Notes: generated from the letters alone by a model not told the origin. DNA of 64,000 nt from Lachnospiraceae bacterium (GCA_910575275.1 CAJTEE010000012.1:1-64000); one strand, 5' to 3'. Shown: positions 51,958 through 59,389, numbered from the stretch's first letter. Program-made: numbers and translations.

Positions 51958-52495
51958 CTTCCTGCTCCCACCCGGCCTCAAGCTGCTCCTGCTCAAGCTG
52001 CCTCTCCATTGCCTGGTCGATCAACAGGGCCACATTGTTTTCGATCCCTGTCCGCGTATTCTGATAGAGTCGCTTTAAGCACCGCGGGTTTCCCTTCTCC
52101 TCTGCGATCTCGGCCTCCACACACAGCCTGCGGATCGCGGTCGTGATATGCGTCCGATTCATCGGCCCCCCAGCCCGTGTCCGAAAAATCGGCCCGGTAC
52201 TGCAGCCATTCCGGCGCGCAAAGCTCAGTAGTTCCTTCCTTAAGCACTCCGGCAGACGCACGATCTCCTTTACATGGTTATGCGAACAGACAATCCTCCC
52301 CTCCTTAACGGCTTCCACCGTAACCTTGGGGAGCTCCTGCACCGTGATTCCCGTAGCCGCAAACAGCTTCACAAGAAGATACAGCCGCTCCTTGCCGAGA
52401 GTCTTCGCCGTGCGCAGAAGCTGTAAATATTCGTTCCGGTTAAGCTCCGGCCGGGCGGACGGAATTTTTCGGATATCCTGGTTTGTATGCGGCAC
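51947..52495 (-). CDS. Short tyrosine-recombinase-like protein heading glycan cluster 2
   Basis: 182 residues, differing from the protein at 30772-31320 at only two positions seen (Ser11 to Pro, and Gly to Glu near the end). The same degenerate boxes are present: Thr for Arg in 'ATGITVQEL', Arg/Lys in 'NPRCLKRLY', and no late Tyr. GTG start after GGGGGAG. It is first in cluster 2 and overlaps the glycosyltransferase gene by 11 bases. The promoter in its switch now points away, so this gene and the operon behind it are predicted to be silent in the sequenced state. Confidence 0.85.
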   Translation of the reverse strand: MPHTNQDIRKIPSARPELNRNEYLQLLRTAKTLGKERLYLLVKLFAATGITVQELPKVTVEAVKEGRIVCSHNHVKEIVRLPECLRKELLSFARRNGCSTGPIFRTRAGGPMNRTHITTAIRRLCVEAEIAEEKGNPRCLKRLYQNTRTGIENNVALLIDQAMERQLEQEQLEAGWEQEDEA

Positions 52496-52547
52496 GCCGC
52501 TCCCCCTTTCGTTTACAAGGAAATTTCATGCCCGGAGTTTACAAACC

Positions 52548-52666
52548 TATACGTTTCCAAAACGGCTGTTTCCTTTATTTTCTTGTCAAAAGGTGTTGCA
52601 AAATCAACGTATTTGTGTTAGATTAGGGAAAGATTCAGAAATGAATTTGGAGTTTGGAAACGTATA
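52548..52666. promoter_or_regulatory. Invertible promoter switch of cluster 2 (OFF orientation)
   Basis: The same 14-bp inverted repeats (52548-52561 and 52653-52666) bound the same 91-bp interior in the opposite direction from that at 31387-31477. The promoter inside points to the right, away from the recombinase-like gene and cluster 2. Confidence 0.92.
52596..52624 (+). promoter_or_regulatory. Promoter inside switch 2, reading away from cluster 2
   Basis: TTGCAA (52596-52601), a 17-base spacer and TAGATT (52619-52624) on the plus strand. Transcripts would meet the hairpin at 52713-52754 about 90 bases further on. Confidence 0.7.
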
Positions 52667-52712
52667 CCTTTCCAAACTCCTTCTTGTTTCAGATGAAAAA
52701 GAGTTACCTGTA

Positions 52713-52754
52713 AGACAAACGGCTGCATCCCCCGAAAGGACACAGCCGTCTGTT
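52713..52754. terminator. Terminator between switch 2 and TRAP operon
   Basis: ACGGCTG (52719-52725) pairs with CAGCCGT (52743-52749), with partly matching flanks and a short T-run (TGTTT) on the plus strand. It can end both the outward transcript of the switch and the minus-strand TRAP operon that finishes at 52786. Confidence 0.7.
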
Positions 52755-52785
52755 TAACTGTCTAAAAAAGAATTGCACGCTGCTA

Positions 52786-54054
52786 TTATCCCAACAGCTC
52801 CGGCAAAAACGTCACCGTCCATGGGACATACGTGATAATCGCAAGAACCACAAGCAGCACACCGAGCATGGGCAAAAGATCCCGCATCTGTTCCTTCAGG
52901 CTCACCCCTGCGATGGAGCCGGAGACAAACAGGCAGACGCCAAGTGGAGGCGTACACATACCGATAGTCAGGTTGACCGCCATAACCAGGCCAAAATGAA
53001 TCAGGTCGATCCCCATGGCGTTTACAAGCGGCAGAAACAACGGGGTAAAAATTACTAACGCGCTGGTCGTGTCAATAAAGGTCCCCGCGATCAGCAGGAC
53101 GAAATTGATCACCAAAAGTAGCATATACTTGTTGCTGATGTTTGCAGACAAAAATGCACTTACAGTCTGCGGCACCTGCGCGACCGTGATGATCCAGGTA
53201 AACAGGCTCGCACAGGCTACCACGATCAGGACCTGGCCCGTGGATTTCGCACAGTCCACAAACAGATCAAACAGCTTATCCAGTTTTAGCTCTCTGTATA
53301 CGAACAGCCCCAGAATCAGCGCGTACGCGCACGCGATCGCACCGGATTCCGTCGCGGTAAAAACGCCGGATAAGATACCGCCGATGATGATAATCGGCAT
53401 GATCAACGCAAGGAGCGCGTCCTTTCCGGTGGAAAGGATCTCCTTTGTGGTCGCCTTTGTCTCACGTCCCACATAATGCCGCTTCTTTCCGACCATCAGA
53501 CTGTAGGTCATAAGGCCCACGCCCATGATAATCCCCGGAATAAAACCGCCGATAAACAGCTTTCCGACGCTGACGTTCGCCATGGTCCCATACAGAAGCA
53601 GCGGGATGCTGGGCGGAATAATCGGCCCGATGGAGCCGCCGCAGGCGATCAATGGGGCCGAAAATGTATTTTCATAGCCCTTTTTCTCCATGATCGGGAT
53701 CATAATACCGCCGATCGCCGCCGTCGCCGCGATCGCGGAGCCTGTAATGGCGGCAAAAAACATGCATGCCAGAATGCTCACCAGCGCCAAGCCGCTCGGA
53801 AGATGGCCGATCAGGGCATCCGCAAAATCAACGATCCGTTTGGAAATACCGCCCTGCACCATCAGCCCGCCCGCCAGGATAAACAGCGGGATCGCGATTA
53901 ACGCCGTGCTGTCCGCGCCGGTAAACAGCCGCTGGATCACGACCTGCATCGGAAAGCCACCCTGTACGATCCCGTACACGGATACAAGCCCCAGGGAAAA
54001 GCAGATCGGAATCCCGACAATAAACAGCACAAACAGGAGAATGATATAGATCAT
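52786..54054 (-). CDS. dctM: TRAP transporter large permease
   Basis: 422 residues, the 12-helix DctM subunit. 'ALIAIPLFILAGGLMVQGGI', 'LVSILACMFFAAITGSAIAA', 'GSIGPIIPPSIPLLLYG' and 'MAVNLTIGMCTPPLGVCLFV' are the conserved segments that line the ion and substrate path. Its start overlaps dctQ by 4 bases. With DctQ and DctP it forms a complete tripartite importer for a carboxylated compound; the DUF2848 and nitrilase genes upstream suggest that the imported acid or amide is metabolised by them. Confidence 0.95.
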   Translation of the reverse strand: MIYIILLFVLFIVGIPICFSLGLVSVYGIVQGGFPMQVVIQRLFTGADSTALIAIPLFILAGGLMVQGGISKRIVDFADALIGHLPSGLALVSILACMFFAAITGSAIAATAAIGGIMIPIMEKKGYENTFSAPLIACGGSIGPIIPPSIPLLLYGTMANVSVGKLFIGGFIPGIIMGVGLMTYSLMVGKKRHYVGRETKATTKEILSTGKDALLALIMPIIIIGGILSGVFTATESGAIACAYALILGLFVYRELKLDKLFDLFVDCAKSTGQVLIVVACASLFTWIITVAQVPQTVSAFLSANISNKYMLLLVINFVLLIAGTFIDTTSALVIFTPLFLPLVNAMGIDLIHFGLVMAVNLTIGMCTPPLGVCLFVSGSIAGVSLKEQMRDLLPMLGVLLVVLAIITYVPWTVTFLPELLG

Positions 54055-54536
54055 TTCTGCTCCCCCTTTCCGCCAAGCGCTCCAACCTGCTCAATGAGGA
54101 TCTGTACCATATAATACAGCATCAGAACCGCGGCACTCGGAATGCTCGCATAATACAAGGTCATGGGAATCGGCAGATACGAGGTCGTCTGTGTGAGTCC
54201 GCTCTGGGCAAATTTGACCCCGTGCCAGATTAAGAATACGAAAAAGATACATAAAATCACGTCAATGACAATCTCCAGGAGCTTACGCGCTTTTTCGGGG
54301 AGGGAGGTGATAAAAAAGTCCACATTCAAATGGCCCTTCTGCTTCACGCACCATGCTCCGCCCCAGAATACCAGATACGTAAACGCCAGCCGGAGAATAT
54401 CCGTGCTCCATGGAAGCGGCGACTTAAATACATAGCGGCAGAGCACCTGCGCGAATGTGATGACAAACACCACACACGCGCTCGCGCCCATAACCAGCTT
54501 TGCGACGCCGTCTACAAGCTGATTCAAAACCTTCAT
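54051..54536 (-). CDS. dctQ: TRAP transporter small permease
   Basis: 161 residues with four membrane segments. 'VLCRYVFKSPLPWSTDILRL' and 'FWGGAWCVKQKGHLNVDF' are the typical DctQ signature. It sits between the binding-protein and large-permease genes and overlaps the latter by 4 bases. Confidence 0.93.
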   Translation of the reverse strand: MKVLNQLVDGVAKLVMGASACVVFVITFAQVLCRYVFKSPLPWSTDILRLAFTYLVFWGGAWCVKQKGHLNVDFFITSLPEKARKLLEIVIDVILCIFFVFLIWHGVKFAQSGLTQTTSYLPIPMTLYYASIPSAAVLMLYYMVQILIEQVGALGGKGEQK

Positions 54537-54545
54537 AGCCTCTCC

Positions 54546-55646
54546 TTATCTGCTGCGGTATTCCGAAACTGCGGCGCGCACAGCCTCTGTAAGCTCCGGA
54601 GCCACTAACTGGGTGACGGAATCCATTTTATAAAGTTCTGCGGTCGCGGCTTGGAAGGATGCCAGATCCGGTTCCTCGCAGACCTTGACTCCCTTCGCCT
54701 TGATTCCCTCCAGCATCTCATTTTCCATATCGGTCACAGTCTGCCTCTGATAATCCCTTGCATAGGCGGCCGCCTCATCTACCCAGCCCTGCTGCTCGGC
54801 AGTCAGACCGTTGTAAAAATTCAGATTCATGATCATACTCTCCGCGGCATAGGTATGGCCGTCCATGCACATATACTTCTGCACCTCGTCAAAGGCGGAC
54901 GAGGAAATGGAAGCGATCGGGTTTTCCTGGCCATCAACCGTGCCCTGCTGGAGCGCCGTGTACAGTTCGTTGAAGGCGATCGGCGTCGCGATAAAGCCCA
55001 GGCTGTCCGCAAGTGCGAACCAGATCGGCGCCTCCTGGACACGGATCGAAAGCCCCTTCATGTCCTCTGCCTTCGTGACCTCTTTTTTATTGTTGGTAAA
55101 ATGGCGGAAGCCAAGCTCGCAAAAGGCAAGATGCTTCATGCCCTGCGCCTCAAATTTTGGGCCAAGCTCCTCCTGAAGGAAGCCGTCCAGCACATAGTAC
55201 GCCTCCTCCTTGCTCTCAAACAGGTATGGGATCGAAAGGACCTGTGTCTCCGGGACAAAGCTGGGAAGCGCGCCGTCACTGGTCACGATCGTCATCTCGA
55301 TGGAGCCCATTTTCACGCCCTCAGACGCCTCGCGCTCGCTGCCAAGGCTGCTGTTCGGGTATACAGTCGCCTCGATCTGGCCGCCGGAAAGCTCCTTCAC
55401 CTTATCGGCAAACGCCTGTGCGGCGATGGTGGACTGGTGCTTGTCATTGCCGGTCGTGGCGATCTTCATGGTGACGGCCTTCCCGGAAGCCGCGGCCTGC
55501 GTCTGCGCCGCTTTGGTCTCCCCGGAAGCCGCTCCTTGCGCCGCCGTTTCTTTCGCTGCCGAACCGGAGCCTGTGGAATTCCCGCATCCGGCCAACATGC
55601 CGAGCGTCAGTGTCATTGCAAGTGCCGTACGTATCATCCGTTTCAT
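54546..55646 (-). CDS. TRAP transporter substrate-binding lipoprotein (DctP type)
   Basis: 366 residues with lipobox 'LAGCGNS' and an Ala/Ser/Gly-rich linker of about 35 residues. The mature DctP fold contains 'LSGGQIEATVYPNSSLGSER', 'ALPSFVPETQVLSIPYLF' and 'LSIRVQEAPIW', whose Arg is the usual carboxylate-binding residue of the family, then 'YTALQQGTVDGQENPIA'. So the ligand is probably a carboxylic acid. I chose the ATG at 55646, 9 bases after GAGGAGG, not the ATG at 55664 that itself overlaps the ribosome site. It overlaps the codon end of the DUF2848 gene region by none (1-base gap). Confidence 0.93.
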   Translation of the reverse strand: MKRMIRTALAMTLTLGMLAGCGNSTGSGSAAKETAAQGAASGETKAAQTQAAASGKAVTMKIATTGNDKHQSTIAAQAFADKVKELSGGQIEATVYPNSSLGSEREASEGVKMGSIEMTIVTSDGALPSFVPETQVLSIPYLFESKEEAYYVLDGFLQEELGPKFEAQGMKHLAFCELGFRHFTNNKKEVTKAEDMKGLSIRVQEAPIWFALADSLGFIATPIAFNELYTALQQGTVDGQENPIASISSSAFDEVQKYMCMDGHTYAAESMIMNLNFYNGLTAEQQGWVDEAAAYARDYQRQTVTDMENEMLEGIKAKGVKVCEEPDLASFQAATAELYKMDSVTQLVAPELTEAVRAAVSEYRSR

Positions 55647-55647
55647 C

Positions 55648-56340
55648 CTATCGTTCCTCCTCACTGATTGCGATTACATCATAGTCATAGCCAAGCTTCC
55701 GGCCCAATACCGGATCTTCCATCTCATACCGGAAATTTGTCCCGTAATGGAACCCGTTTAACACCGGAACCGTCCCCGAAAAAATTACACAGTTGTCGAT
55801 CTCGCCGACGCGCTCATTCAATTCCTTCAAAATCACGTCGGGCGGAAGAATATCCGCCAGGCTGCCCTCCTGATAGGCGGTCTCCGTTCCGCCAAGGGTC
55901 TGCCAGGAGCGCAGAAGGATCTGATCCCAATGATCCCCTATCTCCTCGTACTCCCAGAGCACTGGGCAGATCGGCTTCGCACAGATCTGCTTGGCTTTCG
56001 GGACGCTGGCCGCCTCCAGCTCGCGGTCCGTATGGTCGCTTCCCAGCCCGATATAAAGCTTCCCATTCTTCACAACGATCACATACTCGACCTCGCCGCA
56101 GCTCTTTTCCCCGACAAACACAAGATCCTTTTCCTGTGTCAGCAGATAGTTTCCGCACTGAAAAATCGTCGGAATCTTCTTCGGCGCCGGGACTCCCAGA
56201 TCCCGCTCCAGCTCTCTGATGTGCTCCATGGTCTTCTCCAGATTGCGGCCTGCATAGCCGATGGCAAAGACTCTCTCATACTCCAGCTCAAACCGCTGTT
56301 CCCCTGCTTGGGTCTGCAGGGTAAAATTCATTCTGCTCAT
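55648..56340 (-). CDS. DUF2848 family protein
   Basis: 230 residues. The sequence matches, from memory, the DUF2848 family ('GLGSDHTDRELE', then 'KQICAKPICPVLWEY', 'CVIFSGTVPVLNG'), related in fold to fumarylacetoacetate hydrolases; no function is established for it. It lies between a nitrilase-type amidase gene and a DctPQM importer and is in the same direction, so it probably acts on the imported acid or on the amidase product. The 166-bp repeat element sits just upstream, inside the operon. Confidence 0.75.
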   Translation of the reverse strand: MSRMNFTLQTQAGEQRFELEYERVFAIGYAGRNLEKTMEHIRELERDLGVPAPKKIPTIFQCGNYLLTQEKDLVFVGEKSCGEVEYVIVVKNGKLYIGLGSDHTDRELEAASVPKAKQICAKPICPVLWEYEEIGDHWDQILLRSWQTLGGTETAYQEGSLADILPPDVILKELNERVGEIDNCVIFSGTVPVLNGFHYGTNFRYEMEDPVLGRKLGYDYDVIAISEEER

Positions 56341-56382
56341 AGCTTCTCCTTAAATGATGGTAAACATGTATGCGCTTCGCGC

Positions 56383-56548
56383 CTAGAGCGTGTCTGAAAA
56401 TTGCTTTCCGTCAGATGTGCGTTCCACTTTGTGGGAGATTTGGCCCAAATGAGCGCGGCGTAGTGGGCTGCGTTAAGTGAATTTGGGCCAAATATACCGC
56501 GAAGTGGGGCGTGCAGATGACGGGAATGAATGTTCAAACACGCTTTAG
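56383..56548. repeat. 166-bp palindromic MITE-like element, copy 2
   Basis: Same length and ends as 8887-9052, with several interior substitutions that largely keep the pairing of the long hairpin. It lies between the nitrilase and DUF2848 genes, 42 bases before the latter's start, so it is transcribed with the operon and may influence RNA folding or processing. Confidence 0.75.
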
Positions 56549-56574
56549 TTCGCATCCCGGGTCCGTTCGGGACT

Positions 56575-56609
56575 CTGGCGGTCCGATCTGGCAGAAATCG
56601 GACCGCCAG
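56575..56609. other. Strong 13-bp stem hairpin after nitrilase gene
   Basis: CTGGCGGTCCGAT pairs perfectly with ATCGGACCGCCAG around a 9-base loop, 20 bases past the nitrilase stop. There is no T-run on the minus strand, so it is either a weak terminator or an RNA-stability element separating nitrilase from the genes behind it. Confidence 0.6.
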
Positions 56610-56628
56610 CCCAAAGGACTATACCGGA

Positions 56629-57417
56629 TCAAAGGCGATATGCCTCCGGTTTCCTGTCTCTATATACGTTGATCGTATTTCTTACCCGATCCACTGCCGA
56701 GAGATCCATATCTGCGGTAAGGATCTGCTCGCCCTCTCCGCCAAGGACCAAACACTCTCCCATCGGCCCGTAAACGGCGGAGTGGCCTCCGCATTTTGTC
56801 GCCCCGGCAGTCCCGACCGAATTGGTACAGCTCAAGTAGCATTGGCTCTCGATCGCACGGGCGCGGTTTAATGTATCCCAGTGAAGCGTCCGCGTATCCG
56901 GCCACTGTGACACGACAAACTGCACCTTCGAGCCGGCCAGCATCTCCGAACGAATCAGCTCCGGGAAGCGGATGTCATAACAGATCACGAGGCTGCAGGG
57001 AGTCCCATCCAGCTCGAAATTACACGGCCTTGTCCCATGCTGAAAATACTCATGCTCCCCGGAGGGGCTGAATAAATGCACCTTGTCATACTCGGCTGCC
57101 AGGCCGCCCTGACGGTCAAACACACAGGCGGTATTGTACACCCGCCCGTCCTCCTTCAAATTTGCGACAGAACCGGCGATTATATTGACCCCATATTCCT
57201 TCGCCAGTGCAGAAAATACCTTTTTTACCTCGACACAGTCCCGGTCCGCCAGCCCTTTTAGGTTCTCCTTCGGGAAAAAACCCACGTTCCAGGTCTCCGG
57301 CAGCGTAATCACATCCGGCTTCATGAACGCCGCCTGTCGTACAAGCGAGACGGCATGTTCAAAATTTTTCTGCGGCTCTCCTAACTGCATATCCATTTGG
57401 AGCATGGATACCCTCAT
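56629..57417 (-). CDS. Nitrilase-superfamily carbon-nitrogen hydrolase (omega-amidase-like)
   Basis: 262 residues. The catalytic Glu-Lys-Cys triad is visible in 'TLPETWNVGF' (Glu), 'YDKVHLFSP' (Lys) and 'LVICYDIRFPEL' (Cys). The sequence is of the Nit2/MtnU-like class, which hydrolyses alpha-ketoacid amides such as 2-oxosuccinamate. I chose the ATG at 57417, 6 bases after GGGGGAG. It is the first gene of the operon with DUF2848 and dctPQM, behind a perfect promoter and a palindromic operator. Confidence 0.9.
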   Translation of the reverse strand: MRVSMLQMDMQLGEPQKNFEHAVSLVRQAAFMKPDVITLPETWNVGFFPKENLKGLADRDCVEVKKVFSALAKEYGVNIIAGSVANLKEDGRVYNTACVFDRQGGLAAEYDKVHLFSPSGEHEYFQHGTRPCNFELDGTPCSLVICYDIRFPELIRSEMLAGSKVQFVVSQWPDTRTLHWDTLNRARAIESQCYLSCTNSVGTAGATKCGGHSAVYGPMGECLVLGGEGEQILTADMDLSAVDRVRNTINVYRDRKPEAYRL

Positions 57418-57480
57418 AACGTACTCCCCCATTCTTTTTTGTTTCCATGTATGGCGATTGACAAAGCGTTCAAGGTATTT

Positions 57481-57502
57481 GGTATTTGGTATACCAAATA
57501 CC
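57481..57502. promoter_or_regulatory. 22-bp perfect palindromic operator, probable GntR site
   Basis: A perfect palindrome (left arm GGTATTTGGTA, right arm its complement) lies directly downstream of the -10 element of the nitrilase-TRAP promoter, over the transcription start. The core TTGGTATACCAA is the usual form of FCD-type GntR operators. An additional GGTATTT half-repeat sits immediately to its left. The GntR gene at 58674-59345 is the likely regulator. Confidence 0.75.
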
Positions 57503-57510
57503 TTGATAGA

Positions 57511-57539
57511 ATTATATCATTTTTCAATCTGTTTGTCAA
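57511..57539 (-). promoter_or_regulatory. Consensus promoter of nitrilase-DUF2848-TRAP operon
   Basis: On the minus strand TTGACA (57534-57539), a 17-base spacer and TATAAT (57511-57516), a perfect sigma-A promoter. Such strength fits control by a repressor. Confidence 0.88.
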
Positions 57540-57559
57540 ATAAAAAAGAAAAATCCAAT

Positions 57560-57860
57560 ATCACTCCATTTTTTTCGTAACAGTTCAAACAACGTCCAAA
57601 CTATTACCGCATATGTCCATATAAAATCGCTGTGGTCCTAAGCGCCGGTGGTGCTTGTTCAGAATCGCCCAAAACGGAGCGTAGACTGGGCCGTATGTCT
57701 GCGACCATTACATTTTACACGAAGGGCATGATGTTACACAATCAGCGCAGCAAGTGACCTCACTTCGTTTGGATGCCAAGTGTCGGTGGCACTTGTTTGG
57801 TAGTGACTGAAACGGGGTCTAGAAGCCCCTACGCAAACCTATCTGAACTGTTACCTTTCT
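57560..57860. repeat. Non-coding region with three related hairpins
   Basis: Two similar stretches begin with hairpins AAGCGC-CGGTG-GTGCTT (57640-57656) and AAGTGT-CGGTG-GCACTT (57778-57794), each followed by a related tail ending in 'AAACGG'. The stem bases differ in a compensating way while the loop CGGTG is kept. A third stem AAGTG-ACCT-CACTT lies at 57751-57764. No reading frame is supported here. Function unknown. Confidence 0.5.
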
Positions 57861-57893
57861 CCCCATATTTCCCGTCAAATTTTCATACAATTA

Positions 57894-57944
57894 AAGCGGA
57901 TACAAAAAAGCGAATACCACATCAAAAGGTGTGCATATCCGCTT
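57894..57944 (-). terminator. Hairpin with T-run on the minus strand
   Basis: AAGCGGATA and TATCCGCTT bracket an inner stem (CACACC with GATGTG, partly paired), followed on the minus strand by TTTTTT. It would end minus-strand transcription from the right. Between here and 58374 one unexplained minus-strand frame (58067-58233; 'GENPFLLMIVSEGGDFVIRN') is open for about 52 codons with no start site. I do not recognise it and see nothing else in that stretch. Confidence 0.5.
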
Positions 57945-58374
57945 CCTATTCCCCATTTTGGGTTTTTCGCCATGTTGAACATCCTCTTTGTTTTTTCACT
58001 TGATACCCTCAAGAAACAAGGAGACACTGAGAGTAGTATAAGTTGTTCAACTTTTCCTATCCGCTCTTATATACTAACGCCAAGTTTCAACATATTTTTA
58101 TTAGCTTTCTCTTTGGGATCAACCGTAAAGGCCGAACTGCTATGTTCCTTCATATTTTCTACTGAATTTCTAATAACAAAATCCCCGCCTTCCGATACAA
58201 TCATTAAAAGAAATGGATTCTCACCGTACAGTTTTTATTCATGCGGGCTGCCCGTTTCTTTTTCATTTCCATATAAACTCACATGTAAATCCCATTCCAT
58301 ATGGAATACATATGCTTCCTTTTAGTATACAATAGTGTATAATACTCACAACCCGAATACGGAGAGATAGATCT

Positions 58375-58617
58375 ATGGCACTAGCAACCTTAACCGCAAG
58401 AATAGGCGAAAAAGGCAAGGCCAGCTTTGACACCTTCTGCTCCAATGTTGGCCTGAATACTTCTACCGCAATCAATATTTTTGTGAAAGCAGTTTTGCGC
58501 GAAAACCGCATCCCGTTTGAGATCACCCAGACTATCGCCCCATTTTTCTCCGAGGCAAACATGGCTTATGTGAAAAAATCCGTCCAGGAGCTAAAAGCCG
58601 GGCCGTTTGTAAAATAG
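58375..58617 (+). CDS. RelB/DinJ family antitoxin, orphan
   Basis: 80 residues. 'LTARIGEKGKASFDTFCSNV' and 'GLNTSTAINIFVKAVLRENR' then IPFEIT are typical of the RelB/DinJ ribbon-helix-helix antitoxins. An AGAGATAGATCT stretch precedes the ATG. No RelE/YafQ toxin gene follows: the next 56 bases lead to the convergent GntR gene. It is either an orphan or pairs with a toxin encoded elsewhere. Confidence 0.88.
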   Translation: MALATLTARIGEKGKASFDTFCSNVGLNTSTAINIFVKAVLRENRIPFEITQTIAPFFSEANMAYVKKSVQELKAGPFVK

Positions 58618-58673
58618 GTTACATCCCCATTCTCAAAATCGTCAATCATATTGAAACAATTCACCGCCTGCTG

Positions 58674-59345
58674 TTACTCTGTGCCCCTCTTTTCCGAATC
58701 TCCCATCCGCATCCGCATATTCTGCATGGTAAAGTCCATATGAATCCGCATAGCCCTTACAGCCTCGTCCGCCTGCCCCTTTTGCATCGCATCGAGAACC
58801 GCCTGATGCTCCCGGATTGTTGTGACCCGTCTCTCATCCGTATTGAGCAGCGCCTGCGTCCCCATATACTGAAACATATCATAGTAATTCTGCAAAAGCT
58901 GAATCAGCTCCCTATTCTGGCTCATCTGATAAATACAGTTATGGAACTGACGGTCCATGGCAACAAAGGACTGGATGTCATACCTTTCCAGCATCTCCTG
59001 CTGCTTTTCATGGATCCCCACCAGCCGTGCCAGCTCATCCGGACGCATATTCCGGACAGCCTGCTCAACGGCACACTGCTCCAACGCCCGCCGGATGCTG
59101 CCCACCTCCTCCATATATACTGGATCCAACTCCCGGACGACGGCGCCCTTATACGTCTCCATCGTAAGCCAGCCAGCCTGCTCCAGCATCTGAAGCGCTT
59201 CCCGAATCGGTGTACGGCTGATCCCGAGCTCCTCCGACAGACGCCTCTCATTCAACACCGTCCCCGGCGGATACGTCCCACAAAGAATCCCCTTTTTTAA
59301 CACGTCAAACACCTTATATTTATATGGAAGCTGTTTTTCCAACAT
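58674..59345 (-). CDS. GntR family regulator, FCD (FadR) subfamily
   Basis: 223 residues. The N-terminal winged HTH is seen as 'GTVLNERRLSEELGISRTPI' then 'REALQMLEQAGWL'. The C-terminal FCD ligand-binding domain holds metal-binding His and Asp residues in 'MDRQFHNCIY' and 'TTIREHQAVLDAM', then 'MRIHMDF'. It probably represses the nitrilase-DUF2848-TRAP operon through the palindrome at 57481-57502 until a related acid binds. Start at ATG 59345 after GAGGG; a GTG at 59363 is possible. Confidence 0.92.
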   Translation of the reverse strand: MLEKQLPYKYKVFDVLKKGILCGTYPPGTVLNERRLSEELGISRTPIREALQMLEQAGWLTMETYKGAVVRELDPVYMEEVGSIRRALEQCAVEQAVRNMRPDELARLVGIHEKQQEMLERYDIQSFVAMDRQFHNCIYQMSQNRELIQLLQNYYDMFQYMGTQALLNTDERRVTTIREHQAVLDAMQKGQADEAVRAMRIHMDFTMQNMRMRMGDSEKRGTE

Positions 59346-59389
59346 ATCGACCCGTTCCCTCACATTTCTCTTTGATCCCTTTTCTTATT

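Larger units (their letters stand above)
51946..52702. repeat. 757-bp direct repeat (recombinase plus switch), copy 2
   Basis: Same orientation as 30771-31527 and 21,175 bp away. Apart from the inverted 91-bp interior only a few base changes are seen, so the two copies were recently duplicated or are kept alike by gene conversion. Confidence 0.95.

Noticed and set aside
30771-52702. The repeated recombinase units as the ends of a composite transposon
   Set aside because: There are no terminal inverted repeats or target duplications at the unit ends, and the proteins resemble degenerate integrases placed as first operon genes. Direct repeats with linked switches fit the data better.
55210-55761. 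Plus-strand frame of 183 codons opposite the TRAP binding-protein gene
   Set aside because: Antisense shadow of the lipoprotein gene, without ribosome site or homology.
57773-58325. Plus-strand frames of 76 and 117 codons in the intergenic region
   Set aside because: They are Ser/Phe/Ile-rich with no ribosome sites, span hairpins, and show no family pattern.
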